A DNA stretch of 64,000 bases. Source: Acidimicrobiales bacterium (GTDB lineage: Bacteria > Actinomycetota > Acidimicrobiia > Acidimicrobiales > Acidimicrobilacustridaceae). The DNA lies in contig JAGYKS010000031.1 of assembly GCA_018401565.1 (NCBI GenBank), positions 248,001-312,000 on the forward strand. The letters run 5' to 3'. Each line of letters starts with the position of its first letter. Position 1 is the stretch's first letter. Of this stretch, positions 38,310 to 48,130 are shown one piece after another. The position numbers and the translations under genes are program-made. The notes under the pieces were generated by a model. That model made no database searches and was not told the origin of the DNA. It worked only from the letters and a program-made list of their open reading frames with translations.

Positions 38310-39753
38310 GACCGTTGGCGTCGATGTACCTGCGCACCGTGTCCAGGTCGTTGGGTAGCGAGTCGAATTTCTCAGGCCGGTCGAACAGGTCGGCCAGATG
38401 GGCCGGCAGGGCGGGACGGATGCCGGTGGCCTGCTCGACGGCATCGGGAAACTTGGCCGGGTGGGCCGTGGCCAGGCACACCACCGGCCCGTCCCCGGGA
38501 ACGTCACAGTGCCGGGCGGCGCCGATTCCAACAGCAGTGTGGGGATCGATCAGCATGCCGTGGCGGGCGTAAACCTCGGCGATCACGGCCAACGTCTCGT
38601 CGTCATCGATGCGGGCGCCGTCAAACAGCGACCGCACCTCAGCCATGACGTTGTCGTCGAAGGCCAGATGGCGCGTGGATCGCAAGCTGGCCATGGCGTC
38701 GGCCACCCGGGCACCATCTCGACCCCACAGCTCGAACACCAGGCGTTCCTGATTGCTCGACACCTGAATGTCCATGCTCGGGCTCAGTGTGGGTTCGACC
38801 ACCGTCATGTCCAGCGCACCGGTAGCCAGCCAACGGGCCAGGATGTCATTGCTGTTGGATCCCACCACCAGCCGTTCAACATCCAGGCCGCTGCGGGTGG
38901 CGACCCAACCGGCGAACACATTGCCGAAGTTGCCGGTTGGCACCGAAAACGACGGTCGTGACCCTGCCGCTGGCCCACCGGGGCCACTGAGCCGCCCCGC
39001 CGCCCACACGTAGTACACGACCTGGGCCATGACCCGGGCCCAGTTGATGGAGTTCACGGCGCTGAGCTGGCGACGGACCCGGAACGCTTCGTCGGCAAAC
39101 AATGCCTTGACCAGGTCCTGACAGTCGTCGAAGGTGCCGTCGATGGCAACGTTGTGCACATTGGCCGACAGCACCGTGGTCATCTGCCGACGCTGCACCT
39201 CCGACACACGCCCGACGGGGTGGAACATGAAGATCTCCACGCTGTCGCGGTCACGCACCGCCTCGATGGCGGCCGATCCCGTGTCACCCGAGGTGGCCCC
39301 CACGATGGTGACGTGACGGTCCTGGCGGGCCAACACCTCATCGAACAGGCGCCCGACGGGCTGCAAGGCGATGTCCTTGAACGCCAGCGTGGGGCCGTGG
39401 AACAGCTCGGCCAGCCACAACCGGTCGTCGAGCTGGCGCAACGGCACCACCTCGTCGGAGGCAAAGGTGGCGTAGGCCTCGGTGAGGATGGTGACCAGCC
39501 GGTCGTGATCGATGCTGCCGGCCACGTACGGCCACAGCACCTCGGTGGCCACCTGCACGTAGTCCATGTCGGCAACCCGTTCGACCAGGTCGGGTGCGAA
39601 CGCCGGCCACTGGGCGGGGACGTACAGGCCGCCGTCGTCGGCCAGACCGGCCAGCAGCACCTGGGCGAAGTCCAGCTCGGGGGCGGCACCCCGGGTGGAC
39701 ACGTAGCGCATCGGTGTCGCGGGGTCGGGCGACAACCGTCCGGGTTGGGTCAC
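38305..39753 (-). CDS. thrC: Threonine synthase
   Basis: PLP enzyme converting O-phosphohomoserine to threonine. 482 residues; RYVSTRG opens the conserved part about 20 residues after the start. The PLP lysine lies in PTLAFKDIALQPVG; GATSGDTGSAAIEA binds phosphate, and SVPTGNFGNVFAGWVA is conserved. It is of the longer threonine synthase type seen in proteobacteria and yeast, with VNSINWARVMAQVVYY. GTG 39753 overlaps the hom stop (GTGA) with GGAGG upstream; ATG at the RYVSTRG segment is an alternative. The family normally uses phosphohomoserine, so a homoserine kinase must exist. Confidence 0.96.
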   Translation of the reverse strand: MTQPGRLSPDPATPMRYVSTRGAAPELDFAQVLLAGLADDGGLYVPAQWPAFAPDLVERVADMDYVQVATEVLWPYVAGSIDHDRLVTILTEAYATFASDEVVPLRQLDDRLWLAELFHGPTLAFKDIALQPVGRLFDEVLARQDRHVTIVGATSGDTGSAAIEAVRDRDSVEIFMFHPVGRVSEVQRRQMTTVLSANVHNVAIDGTFDDCQDLVKALFADEAFRVRRQLSAVNSINWARVMAQVVYYVWAAGRLSGPGGPAAGSRPSFSVPTGNFGNVFAGWVATRSGLDVERLVVGSNSNDILARWLATGALDMTVVEPTLSPSMDIQVSSNQERLVFELWGRDGARVADAMASLRSTRHLAFDDNVMAEVRSLFDGARIDDDETLAVIAEVYARHGMLIDPHTAVGIGAARHCDVPGDGPVVCLATAHPAKFPDAVEQATGIRPALPAHLADLFDRPEKFDSLPNDLDTVRRYIDANGR

Positions 39754-41057
39754 GACTCCTCCCCCACCAGGCGGATCACCGAACCGATGCGACGCACAGC
39801 ATCGAGGCCATCGAGTTCGGCGATGGTGGCCCGCAGGTCGGACTCGCGGGCCACATGGGTGATGAACGCCAGGCCGGCGGCGTCGCCCTGACCTTCCTGG
39901 ACCATGGACCGGATCGACACCCCGTTGGACCCGAAGGCACCGGCCACTGCCGCCAGCACGCCTGGCTCGTCGGTGACCTGAACGTTCAGATAATAACCAC
40001 ACCGCAGTTCGTCCAGCGGCACGATCTCCACCGGCGCCAGCACACCGAGGCTGGCGCTCGACCCCTGCAGGCGGTTGGAGGCGGCGTCGATGAGGTCACC
40101 CAGCACGGCACTGGCCGTTGGCCCGCCACCGGCACCGGGGCCGTAGAACATGAGCTGGCCCACGGCCTCACCCTCGACGAACACGGCGTTGAAGCTGAGG
40201 CGCACCGAGGCCAGCGGGTGGTCGTGGTCGATGAGCGCAGGATGCACCCGCACCGCCACCCGACGGCCGGGATCGCCCGGGTCGGTCTCGGCGATGGCGA
40301 GCAGTTTCACGACGTACCCGTTGCGATGGGCAAAGGCGATGTCGGCGGCACTGATGCCGGTGATGCCCTCGGTGGCAACGTCGTCAACGTGCACGTCCAC
40401 GCCAAAGGCGATGGTGGCCAAAATGGCAGCCTTGGCGGCGGCGTCGGCGCCGCCCACGTCGGCGGTGGGGTCGGCTTCGGCGTAGCCCAGTTCCTGGGCC
40501 TCAACCAGAGCTTCGTCGTAGGACACGCCCTGCTCGGCCATCCGGGTGAGGATGTAGTTGGTGGTGCCGTTGACGATCCCCATGACCCGCCGGATGGGCT
40601 CGCCCAGCAGCGACTCGCGCAACGGTCGAACCAGGGGAATGCCACCGGCTACGGCAGCCTCAAACAACAGATCCACGCGGGCGGCAGCAGCAGCGGCGTG
40701 CAACTCAGGACCGTGCGACGCCAACAAGGCCTTGTTGGCCGTGACCACCGGTTTGTGGGCGGCCAGGGCGGCCAGAACCAACTCCCGTGCTGGGTCAATG
40801 CCACCCATGACCTCCACCACCACGTCGATGGCGGGGTCGGCCACCACGGCGGCGGCATCGTTGGTGAACACCGACCGATCCAGCGACGGCACCCGAGCGG
40901 CGGCAGCAGCGACGTCTCGCACCGCCACCCGGCGAATCTCTAACGTCAACCCGGTGCGTGCCGCAATGGTGGCTGACTCAGCTGCCAACAGCTCCACCAG
41001 GGCACCGCCCACGGTTCCGCAACCGAGCAAACCGATCCCTACGACGTCATCGTTCAC
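39750..41057 (-). CDS. hom: Homoserine dehydrogenase
   Basis: NAD(P)H-dependent reductase of aspartate semialdehyde to homoserine. 435 residues: Rossmann start VGIGLLGCGTVGGALVELL, the signature region ANKALLASHG, GIPLVRPLRESLLGEPIRRVMGIVNGTTNYIL, and a C-terminal ACT domain (VQVTDEPGVLAAVAGAFGSNGVSIRSM) that usually gives threonine feedback. GTG 41057 has GGTGGGG upstream. It overlaps thrC by 4 bases. Confidence 0.96.
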   Translation of the reverse strand: MNDDVVGIGLLGCGTVGGALVELLAAESATIAARTGLTLEIRRVAVRDVAAAAARVPSLDRSVFTNDAAAVVADPAIDVVVEVMGGIDPARELVLAALAAHKPVVTANKALLASHGPELHAAAAAARVDLLFEAAVAGGIPLVRPLRESLLGEPIRRVMGIVNGTTNYILTRMAEQGVSYDEALVEAQELGYAEADPTADVGGADAAAKAAILATIAFGVDVHVDDVATEGITGISAADIAFAHRNGYVVKLLAIAETDPGDPGRRVAVRVHPALIDHDHPLASVRLSFNAVFVEGEAVGQLMFYGPGAGGGPTASAVLGDLIDAASNRLQGSSASLGVLAPVEIVPLDELRCGYYLNVQVTDEPGVLAAVAGAFGSNGVSIRSMVQEGQGDAAGLAFITHVARESDLRATIAELDGLDAVRRIGSVIRLVGEES

Positions 41058-41100
41058 GGACCCCACCGTAGTGGGGTGCGCCGGGGCAACTCCCCCACAT

Positions 41101-41142
41101 TGCCGGTCCCGTCGATTGCCAGGCCCGTCGATTGCCAGGCCC
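41101..41142 (-). repeat. Direct repeat after the beta-galactosidase stop
   Basis: Two exact copies and one diverged copy of a 16-bp unit (cgtcgattgccaggcc on plus) begin about 7 bases past the stop codon and lie between this gene and hom. Confidence 0.85.
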
Positions 41143-41148
41143 GCCGGG

Positions 41149-44100
41149 TCAGCGGCGCGTGATGTCTGACGGGTCACCGTCGGGTGAACGCCACGGCGAC
41201 AGCATCCAGCGCCAGCGATGCCACCCGGCCCGCACCTGATGGACGGCGCTGGTGTCGGGACCACACGACCCCGTTCCCAGACCGCGCATGGCGCAGTCAA
41301 GGTGCACGGTGACCGGACGGGCGGCCAGGTCTGCACCTGACGGCAGTTCACTGGTGTCGACCGCCGACCACAAGTCGGTGTCGGTGAGACGCCGGGCGGT
41401 GAGCCACAGCCGGGGATCGGTGACCGCTGGACTGCGGCCACCTGATGGGACACCGGCATCGGGCGGCGGGGCCGGAGCCAGCAACACGCCGGGGCGGGCG
41501 CGGCCCGATGGTCCCGATGGAGCCAGCGTGGCCCACCGGAGGTGGCCGCGGGTGCCGTGGTGCTGTGGCATGACGTAGGGCTCGTAGGTGTCGTCCACTG
41601 CCATGCCAAACCGACCCACCACCGACGATGCCAGGCGGTCGGGGTAGTTCTCGTCGGGGCCCAGACCGCACCACGACAGCCAGTCCAGGTCAGCGGGCAG
41701 TTCCATCGAAACCCCCACCCGGGGGAGGTCGTCAAGGACGCCGGGTATCCGCACCGCTTCGTCGAAGATGACCGATCCCGATGCGTTGACGATGACGGTC
41801 TCGGTGTGTCCGATGGTGACATCGCCAGGCAACACGATCTCGCGCACCAACCGCACCCCGGCCGTGGTGTCGTCACCGGTGCGCAACCCCATCACCGACA
41901 CTGCGACCCGCGTGGGGGCGTCCAGCCCGGCAGCCAGCCAACGGGCCAACGGCTTGAACTGCTCCCCGATCCACCACGGGTCGTCGGAACCCACCGCCAG
42001 CTTGAGCCCGTCGTTGTCGATTGCGGCCCGAAACACCTCCAGACGCGGACCGCGGGACACCAGTTCATGATCGCCGTGGGTGATGCGGGTGACCGCGGCG
42101 GCAGCGGGATCCACCTCCACGGTGAGTGCCCCTGCAGTGATGCGCACCAGACCGTCGCCGTCGGTCGAGCCCCGGTCAAGCACGGGGTGACGCCGGCGCT
42201 GGCACTGCCGTCGGGGCGTTGGGCTGTGCCCGAACGCACGGCGTCCGGCGAGGAACTGCCACCGGACGCCACTGACGGGGTGTGGAACCCCACCGGGATC
42301 TGGTCCCATCCCACCCGATGGCCACGCGGCGCCCACGCCGACGCCCCACGGGTGGCGAACGAAATCGTGAGGTGGAGCTCAGCACCAGGTGCCGGCACAC
42401 GACTGCCGGGCCATCGGCCGGTTCCGCGCGCCGCCCGAAGCAGCGACCGGACCTCGTGGGGAAGCGTCACGGCTTGGTGGTGCGTGGTGCCACCGTTGGC
42501 AGCACCAACGGACCGCGGGCCACGACGTTGCCGTCGGCGGCCAGTTCCCATGTGGCCACCAGCCAGGAGATGTCGGTGAACCACTGTCGGTTGGTCACCT
42601 CGATACGGCCCCGCTCGATGCCTGCGGATCCCAACGCGACGGTGACCGGACGACACAACCAGGCCCACTCCGCCATGCCGGGATGGGGGGTGAGATCGGG
42701 TCCGACAAGGCCGTCGGCCACGAAGTTGGCGTCGTTTGGCTCGTCGCCGAACTGCCCACCGTAGGCGAACCGCTCGCCGCCGTCGGGCAGTTGCTGGCGC
42801 AGGCCGTGGTCCTTGAACTCCCAGATGAACCCGCCCTGCAGCCCGGGGTGGGTTTCGAACGCCTCCACGTAGTCGGCCAGCCCGCCGTTGGAGTTGCCCA
42901 TGGCGTGGGAGAACTCGCACAGGATCAACGGCCGACGCTGATCGGCGCCGCGCTGCGACCAGTCCACGATGGTCTCCACCGACGCGTACATGGGACACAC
43001 CACATCGGTGACCGGTGCGTCGGCGTGAAGGTCCTCCATGAGGGCCCCCTCGTAGTGCAGCACCCGGGTGGGATCCACCCTGCGCACCCACGCCGCCGCC
43101 GCATCGTGGGCGGCCCCGTAGCCGGCTTCGTTACCCAGCGACCACATGATCACACTGGCGTGGTTGCGGTCGCGCAGCACCATGCGGGCCACCCGCTCAA
43201 CGATGGCCCCGTGGTAGCGGGGGTCGTGACACAGGCTGAGGTTGGCGGCGTGGCTCTCCACGTTGGCTTCGTCCACCACGTACAGACCCAACTCGTCGCA
43301 CAGATCCAGCAACCGGTGGTCGTTGGGGTAGTGGGCACACCGCACGGCGTTCATGTTGGCGGCCTTGATGGCCACCAGATCGGCACGCATGTCGTCCACG
43401 GTCACCGCCGACCCCCGGTCGGGGTGATGGTCGTGGCGGTTCACACCCCGGATCGATACCGGCTCGCCATTGACCAGCAGCGCCCGGTCACGTACCTCCA
43501 CCGAGCGGAACCCCACCCGCTGGGCCACCACAGTGCTCACCACCCCGTCGGGGTCGTGCAACCGCACCATGACCCGGTAGAGCTCGGGCTGCTCGGCCGA
43601 CCACGCCCGAACTGTCCCCAGTACTCCCGGAGGCGCCACCAGGTGCACGTCGTGACCACGAAACAGGTAGGGGTGACGGGCAGCGGGGACCCGCATGCCA
43701 CCGGCGAACATCGGCTCGAGGGTGGTGATGCGCCGTCCGCCGAGGGTCTCGAGGTGGGCGGTGACGGTCCATCCCGGCTCGGGGCCGGCCCCGTCGGGAG
43801 AGTCGAACCCCACGGTGGTGTGCACCGTGAGCGTCGCCCCCCTCTCCGACGGACCCGAGTTCCAACCTGCCACCACGTGCACATCGGCAAGATGGACCGG
43901 GTCGGTGGCATGCAGGTGCACGCTGCGGTGCAGCCCGGCCATCCACCACTGGTCCTGGTCTTCGATGTGCGAGGCGTCGGACCACTTCACCACCACCACG
44001 GCCAGGGTGACCTTGCGCCCGGGCCGCACATGGGCGGTGACGTCGAACTCGCTGGGCAACCGGGAATCCTTGGCCATGCCCACGCAGGTGCCGTCGACGT

Positions 44101-44555
44101 ACACGAACGCCACCGACTCGGCCCCGCCAGATGGTGAGCACCACCCGACGGCCCGACCAGCCACGCGGCACCGTGACGGTGCGGCGGTACACACCGGTGG
44201 GGTTGTCGTCGGGTACTGCAGGGGCGGCATCGTCGAACGGCATGCGCACGTTGGTGTAGATCGGCACGTCCCAGTCGAGGCTGCGCTGGGTGCCCTGCAG
44301 TGGCCAGTTCCCCGGCACCTCAAGTGGGCACCACCCGGTGCGGCCGTCGGCGGCGCTGGGCACCTCGCCGGGCACATTGCCGGGCTCCACCGCCGACGGC
44401 GGCACGTCGCCGGGCCGTTCGAACAGCCGGAAGTCCCACACCCCATCAAGTGACAGCACCTCGGCGCCGGCAGCGGCGAGCTCATCGAACCCGGCCAGCG
44501 GATCGGCCAACCGCGCTGAGGCCTCGTCGGGGTGCGCCACCAGCGGCACCCGCAT
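41149..44555 (-). CDS. Glycoside hydrolase family 2 beta-galactosidase (about three frame breaks)
   Basis: LacZ-type enzyme hydrolysing beta-galactosides, about 1130 residues when restored, with no signal peptide. N-terminal jelly-roll: WCPLEVPGNWPLQG and IYTNVRMPFDD. The TIM barrel has IRGVNRHDHHPDRG, the acid/base Glu in WSLGNEAGYGAAH and the nucleophile Glu in LILCEFSHAMGNSNG. The C-terminal beta-sandwich contains ITHGDHELVSRGPRLEVFRA and WCGLGPDENYPDR. Breaks lie near 44137, 42470 and 42190; the last two interrupt the linker before the final domain. ATG 44555 is preferred to GTG 44579. It separates lysA from hom and is the only carbohydrate-active hydrolase seen here. Confidence 0.9.
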
Positions 44556-44650
44556 GGCCAGACGGCCCACCGATCCCACCTCGGGCGTTGTCCACAGCGG
44601 CTGGGCCAGCGGCCGTCAACCCATCGAGCTGCACCGGCCGATCACCTTTC

Positions 44651-44723
44651 GGGCTCACGATGCCGGGCCCACGATGCCGGGCTCACGATGTTGGCCTCAC
44701 GATGACGGGCTCACGATGCCGGG
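44651..44723 (-). repeat. 3'-end tandem repeat of lysA, including the stop codon
   Basis: Five to six copies of a 14-bp unit, CCCGGCATCGTGAG on the minus strand. The first copy encodes the last residues of LysA (Pro-Ala-Ser) and its TGA stop; the others follow in the 3' region with one or two changes each. Confidence 0.95.
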
Positions 44724-46030
44724 TTGACCCCGGTGTCGGTGGCCAACAGGTCATCGAAGGTCTCGCGACGCACCACCAGCCGGGCGTTGCCGTCGGCCAC
44801 GAACACCACCGCCGGACGCGGCACCCGGTTGTAGTTGGAGCCCATGGACAGACCGTAGGCCCCGGTCACCGGGGTGGCCAGCACGTCGCCGATGGCAAGG
44901 TCAGCCGGTACCCGGGCGTCGTTCACGATCACGTCGCCGGTCTCGCAGTGCTTGCCCACCACCGTCACCGTGCGCTCACGATCGGCACCGACACAACGGG
45001 CCAGGAAGGCCTCGTAGCCGCTGCCGTAGAGAACGGGCCGCGGGTTGTCACTCATGCCCCCGTCCACCGACACGTACTCCCGAATTCCCGGCAGGTTCTT
45101 GATCGTTCCCACCGTGTAGAGCGTGGTGGCCGCCGACGCCACGATGGCCCGACCCGGCTCGGCGGTCACCCACGCCCGGATGCCACCGGCCTCACACGCC
45201 CTGGCGATGGCCGCACCCCACTCGGTGATCGAGGGCGCCTGCTCACCGGCAACGTACGGCACTCCCAGCCCCCCACCGATGGAAAGCTCGGGGAGGTCGA
45301 AGCGGTGGAAGAACGGTGCCACCACCTCGATGGCCAGTTCGAAGAAGCGCTCCTCGAACACCTGCGACCCGATGTGGAGGTGCAGACCAACCAACTCCAG
45401 GTCGGCGTGCTCTCCGATCATCTCGATCACCCTCTCGGCCTCGCCCGATGCCACCCCGAACCCGAACTTGGTGTCGTCTTGACCGGTGCGCACGAACTCG
45501 TGGGTGTGCGCCTCCACCCCCGGGGTGATGCGCACGTACAACTCGGGGGTGTCGGCGGCCACGCCACGTTCGACCAGAGCGATGATGCGATCGAGCTCGT
45601 CGAACGAGTCGACCACGATCCGCCCCACACCCTCACTCATGGCCAGGGCGAGTTCCTCGGTGGACTTGTTGTTGCCATGCAGCACGAGGCGGTCGGCCGG
45701 CACCCCGGCGGCTCGCGCCACGGCGTACTCGCCGCCGGTGGACACATCGAGGTTCATGCCCTCGTCCACGGCCAACGACGCCATGGCCGTGCACAAAAAC
45801 GCCTTGGTGGCGTAGTTCACCCCGGGGCCAAACGCCGCCACCGCCTCGGCGCACCGGGCCCGCAGGTGGGCCTCGTCGTACACGAACAGTGGCGTGCCGA
45901 ACTCGGCGGCGAGTTCGAGGGTGTCGCACCCACCGATGATGAGCTGACCGTCGGCACCGATGGTTGCGGTGTCAGACAGCAACTCCATCGGCACGGCGTC
46001 ACTGGGGTCGGGTACCGGCTGGTCAGTCAC
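44711..46030 (-). CDS. lysA: Diaminopimelate decarboxylase
   Basis: PLP enzyme for the last step of lysine synthesis. 439 residues. The PLP lysine is in VNYATKAFLCTAM; LHGNNKS, GLHLHIGSQ, SIGGGLGVPY, and EPGRAIVASAA are the fold type III signatures, and KHCETGDV holds the catalytic Cys. The start GTG 46030 gives a 14-residue extension before MELLSDTATIG, which is an alternative start. It heads the lysA-lacZ-hom-thrC-kinase group on the minus strand. No lysine riboswitch was recognised upstream. Confidence 0.96.
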   Translation of the reverse strand: MTDQPVPDPSDAVPMELLSDTATIGADGQLIIGGCDTLELAAEFGTPLFVYDEAHLRARCAEAVAAFGPGVNYATKAFLCTAMASLAVDEGMNLDVSTGGEYAVARAAGVPADRLVLHGNNKSTEELALAMSEGVGRIVVDSFDELDRIIALVERGVAADTPELYVRITPGVEAHTHEFVRTGQDDTKFGFGVASGEAERVIEMIGEHADLELVGLHLHIGSQVFEERFFELAIEVVAPFFHRFDLPELSIGGGLGVPYVAGEQAPSITEWGAAIARACEAGGIRAWVTAEPGRAIVASAATTLYTVGTIKNLPGIREYVSVDGGMSDNPRPVLYGSGYEAFLARCVGADRERTVTVVGKHCETGDVIVNDARVPADLAIGDVLATPVTGAYGLSMGSNYNRVPRPAVVFVADGNARLVVRRETFDDLLATDTGVNPAS

Positions 46031-46184
46031 AGGAACCCGAAGCGTATTACCTCCGACGACCCCACCCGTCGGGGGATTGCTTTGCCTCGTTACCCGTCAC
46101 CGCCCGCCCCGGACGTTTGGCCCGGCATCGGCGGCCCGAGGTCCCTAGGCTCCTGACATCACCAGCGCATTGAAGGGCATCGGG

Positions 46185-47855
46185 ATGCAACCACACAGGG
46201 CCACCACGGGCAGGCCAGGACTCCGAAACCGCCCGACGCTGCAGGTTGTGGGGGCGCTGGTTGCGGTCATCGGCCTGCTGGGGGCTGTGGGGTGCTCAGG
46301 CCCGGGCGCATCAGTTCCCGCCTCGCTGGCATTCCAGCCCGCACCTGAGGCGGTGCCGACGTCCCCCCAGACCAACATCTCGGCCTACCCGGTACTCCAG
46401 CGACTCGGCCGCTGGGATGGGACGACGTTCGTTCCGGTAGCAGCCAGGGTCGGTGCCGGCAGGCAACACCATCGTGATGAGTCATGGCTGGACCCCGGGA
46501 TACCTCGACATCTGGGAAGGGTTGCAGGCCACATCCACCCAGTTGGTGACGTACTGGGATCCGGGGATGAACAACGCATCCACCGGGGAGCCGCTGAGCT
46601 CGGGGTTCGCCACGCTGGCTGCTGCACTGCAAGGCGCCGACCCCGACGCCACCGTGATGATGTTCAGCTGGGCCGACCAGTCGTCCACCGCCCTGAACCC
46701 ATTCGTGGCCTACGCCACCGAACGCGCCACCGAGGTGAACGGACATCGGCTGGCCACCGCCCTCGACCAGGCCCTCGCCCCCGGATTCGGTGACGACGGC
46801 GGCCAGGTGCACCTCATCGGCCACAGCTTCGGCGCCAACGTGGCCACCACCGCCGCGCTTGCCCTGACCGATTCTCCCCGCCAGCTCACCCTGTTCGACT
46901 CTCCAGAGGTGAACCTCACCGAGTTCCTCGGACTGGCCAACCTGCTGCGCTACAAGCTGACCCGCCTCGACATCGGCCGCGGCCCGGACCAGACCTTCGT
47001 GGACAACTACCGATCCCTGCTCGGTGAGCGCTACAGCGTGTTCCCCGGGCTGGGCCAGGTGGCCGACATCGAACTGCTGCCACCGCCGTCAGACCCCAGT
47101 GAACTCAAGCACGAATTCCCCATCGGCTGGTACGCCACGTCGGCATCCACACCGGGTTCGCAGGTGGGATATGCGTGGTCGCCGCTGGCCGGCGCCGACG
47201 TGTCCACCGTGGGGTCGCTCTACACCCAAAACGATGCATCCGAGCCATTGCAGCTCGATGAAGTCTTTGGCCCACCCCCCGGTGCAGTCGACGACCGCAT
47301 CGCCCTTGCCGTCACTCCCTTGATGATCCCTGGGGGCGACAATGACAACCTCACGATCACCGGCAACGGTCCCACCACGGCGAACACCACGTTCACCACC
47401 GATGAGTCGTCACTGTGGCTCACCTTTGATGCCACAGTGACCGGGCAGCCCGGTGACACCCTCCAGCTGTTCATCGATGGGCGCCAGCGATGGGTGGCTG
47501 CAGTAGCTGCCGACAACGACGAACCTGGCGATGGCGACGCAGTTGCGGACGGAGGGGTGGACCCGGCCAGTTCGTCATCCTGTACGACATTGAGCCAGGC
47601 CAGCACGTGCTGTCGGTGGTGGTAGGGGGGCCGCAACCCGACGTTGGGGCCAACCCCATCACCTCGGCCACATTGGGCGATCTGGCAGTGGTGAGTGCCT
47701 CGGATCTGGAGCGCAACAGCACCCCCGAACGCACCCGGGACAACCTTCTGTGGATCCTGGCCATAGTCGTGGTCCTGGTCATCTCACTGGTGGCGGTGAT
47801 CGTCGTGGCACTGGTGCGGTGGCGTCGCCGCAGGCGCGCACGTCGCCTGCCGTGA
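46185..47855 (+). CDS. Lipoprotein alpha/beta hydrolase with C-terminal membrane helix (two frame breaks)
   Basis: Secreted hydrolase of about 556 residues. The signal peptide ends in a lipobox (LGAVGC). The catalytic part has VMSHGWTPG (oxyanion region) and the nucleophile elbow HLIGHSFGANVATTAAL, as in lipases. A beta-rich region (NTTFTTDESSLWLTFDATV) precedes a C-terminal helix NLLWILAIVVVLVISLVAVIVVALV and a basic tail RWRRRRRARR. It would be anchored at both ends. Breaks lie near 46450 and 47550. ATG 46185 is supported by AAGGG 7 bases upstream. The substrate is unknown. Confidence 0.78.
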
Positions 47856-47872
47856 CCTCCTGCGGGTGTGGG

Positions 47873-47878
47873 TAGGAT
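47873..47878 (+). promoter_or_regulatory. Possible -10 element of the tRNA-Arg gene
   Basis: TAGGAT lies 39 bases before the mature tRNA 5' end in a GC-rich stretch. No good -35 hexamer at 16-18 bases was found, so the assignment is tentative. Confidence 0.3.
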
Positions 47879-47916
47879 GGCAACTCGTTGCGTTGGCCTG
47901 CGAGCCGACGTGCACT

Positions 47917-47991
47917 GCCCTCGTAGCTCAGGGGATAGAGCATCGGCCTCCGGAGCCGTGTGCGCAGGTTCGAATCCTGCCGAGGGCGCCA
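47917..47991 (+). tRNA. tRNA-Arg (anticodon CCG)
   Basis: A full cloverleaf is readable: acceptor GCCCTCG/CGAGGGC, D-arm GCTC...GAGC, anticodon stem CGGC/GCCG with loop CTCCGGA (anticodon CCG, codon CGG), and T-arm GCAGG-TTCGAAT-CCTGC. Discriminator G and the CCA end are encoded. It lies between two plus-strand genes for secreted hydrolases. Confidence 0.97.
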
Positions 47992-48130
47992 TTTACATTC
48001 ATGTCCCGGCAAGGGGCTCTGGTTGCGTAGCCGAAGCCGTGGTGGCCCCTGCGACGTCGTTTTTCACCGCTCTTTGTGATCCTCACACGTTGCGCTGACT
48101 TTTCTCACGTTTAGGTGGCACCATTGACTC

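Noticed and set aside
42389-46156. Two long plus-strand frames opposite the beta-galactosidase and lysA genes
   Set aside because: No domains, unusual composition, and complete overlap with conserved enzymes on the other strand.
46031-46184. Lysine riboswitch upstream of lysA
   Set aside because: The gap is short and none of the conserved lysine-riboswitch helices or loops could be recognised.
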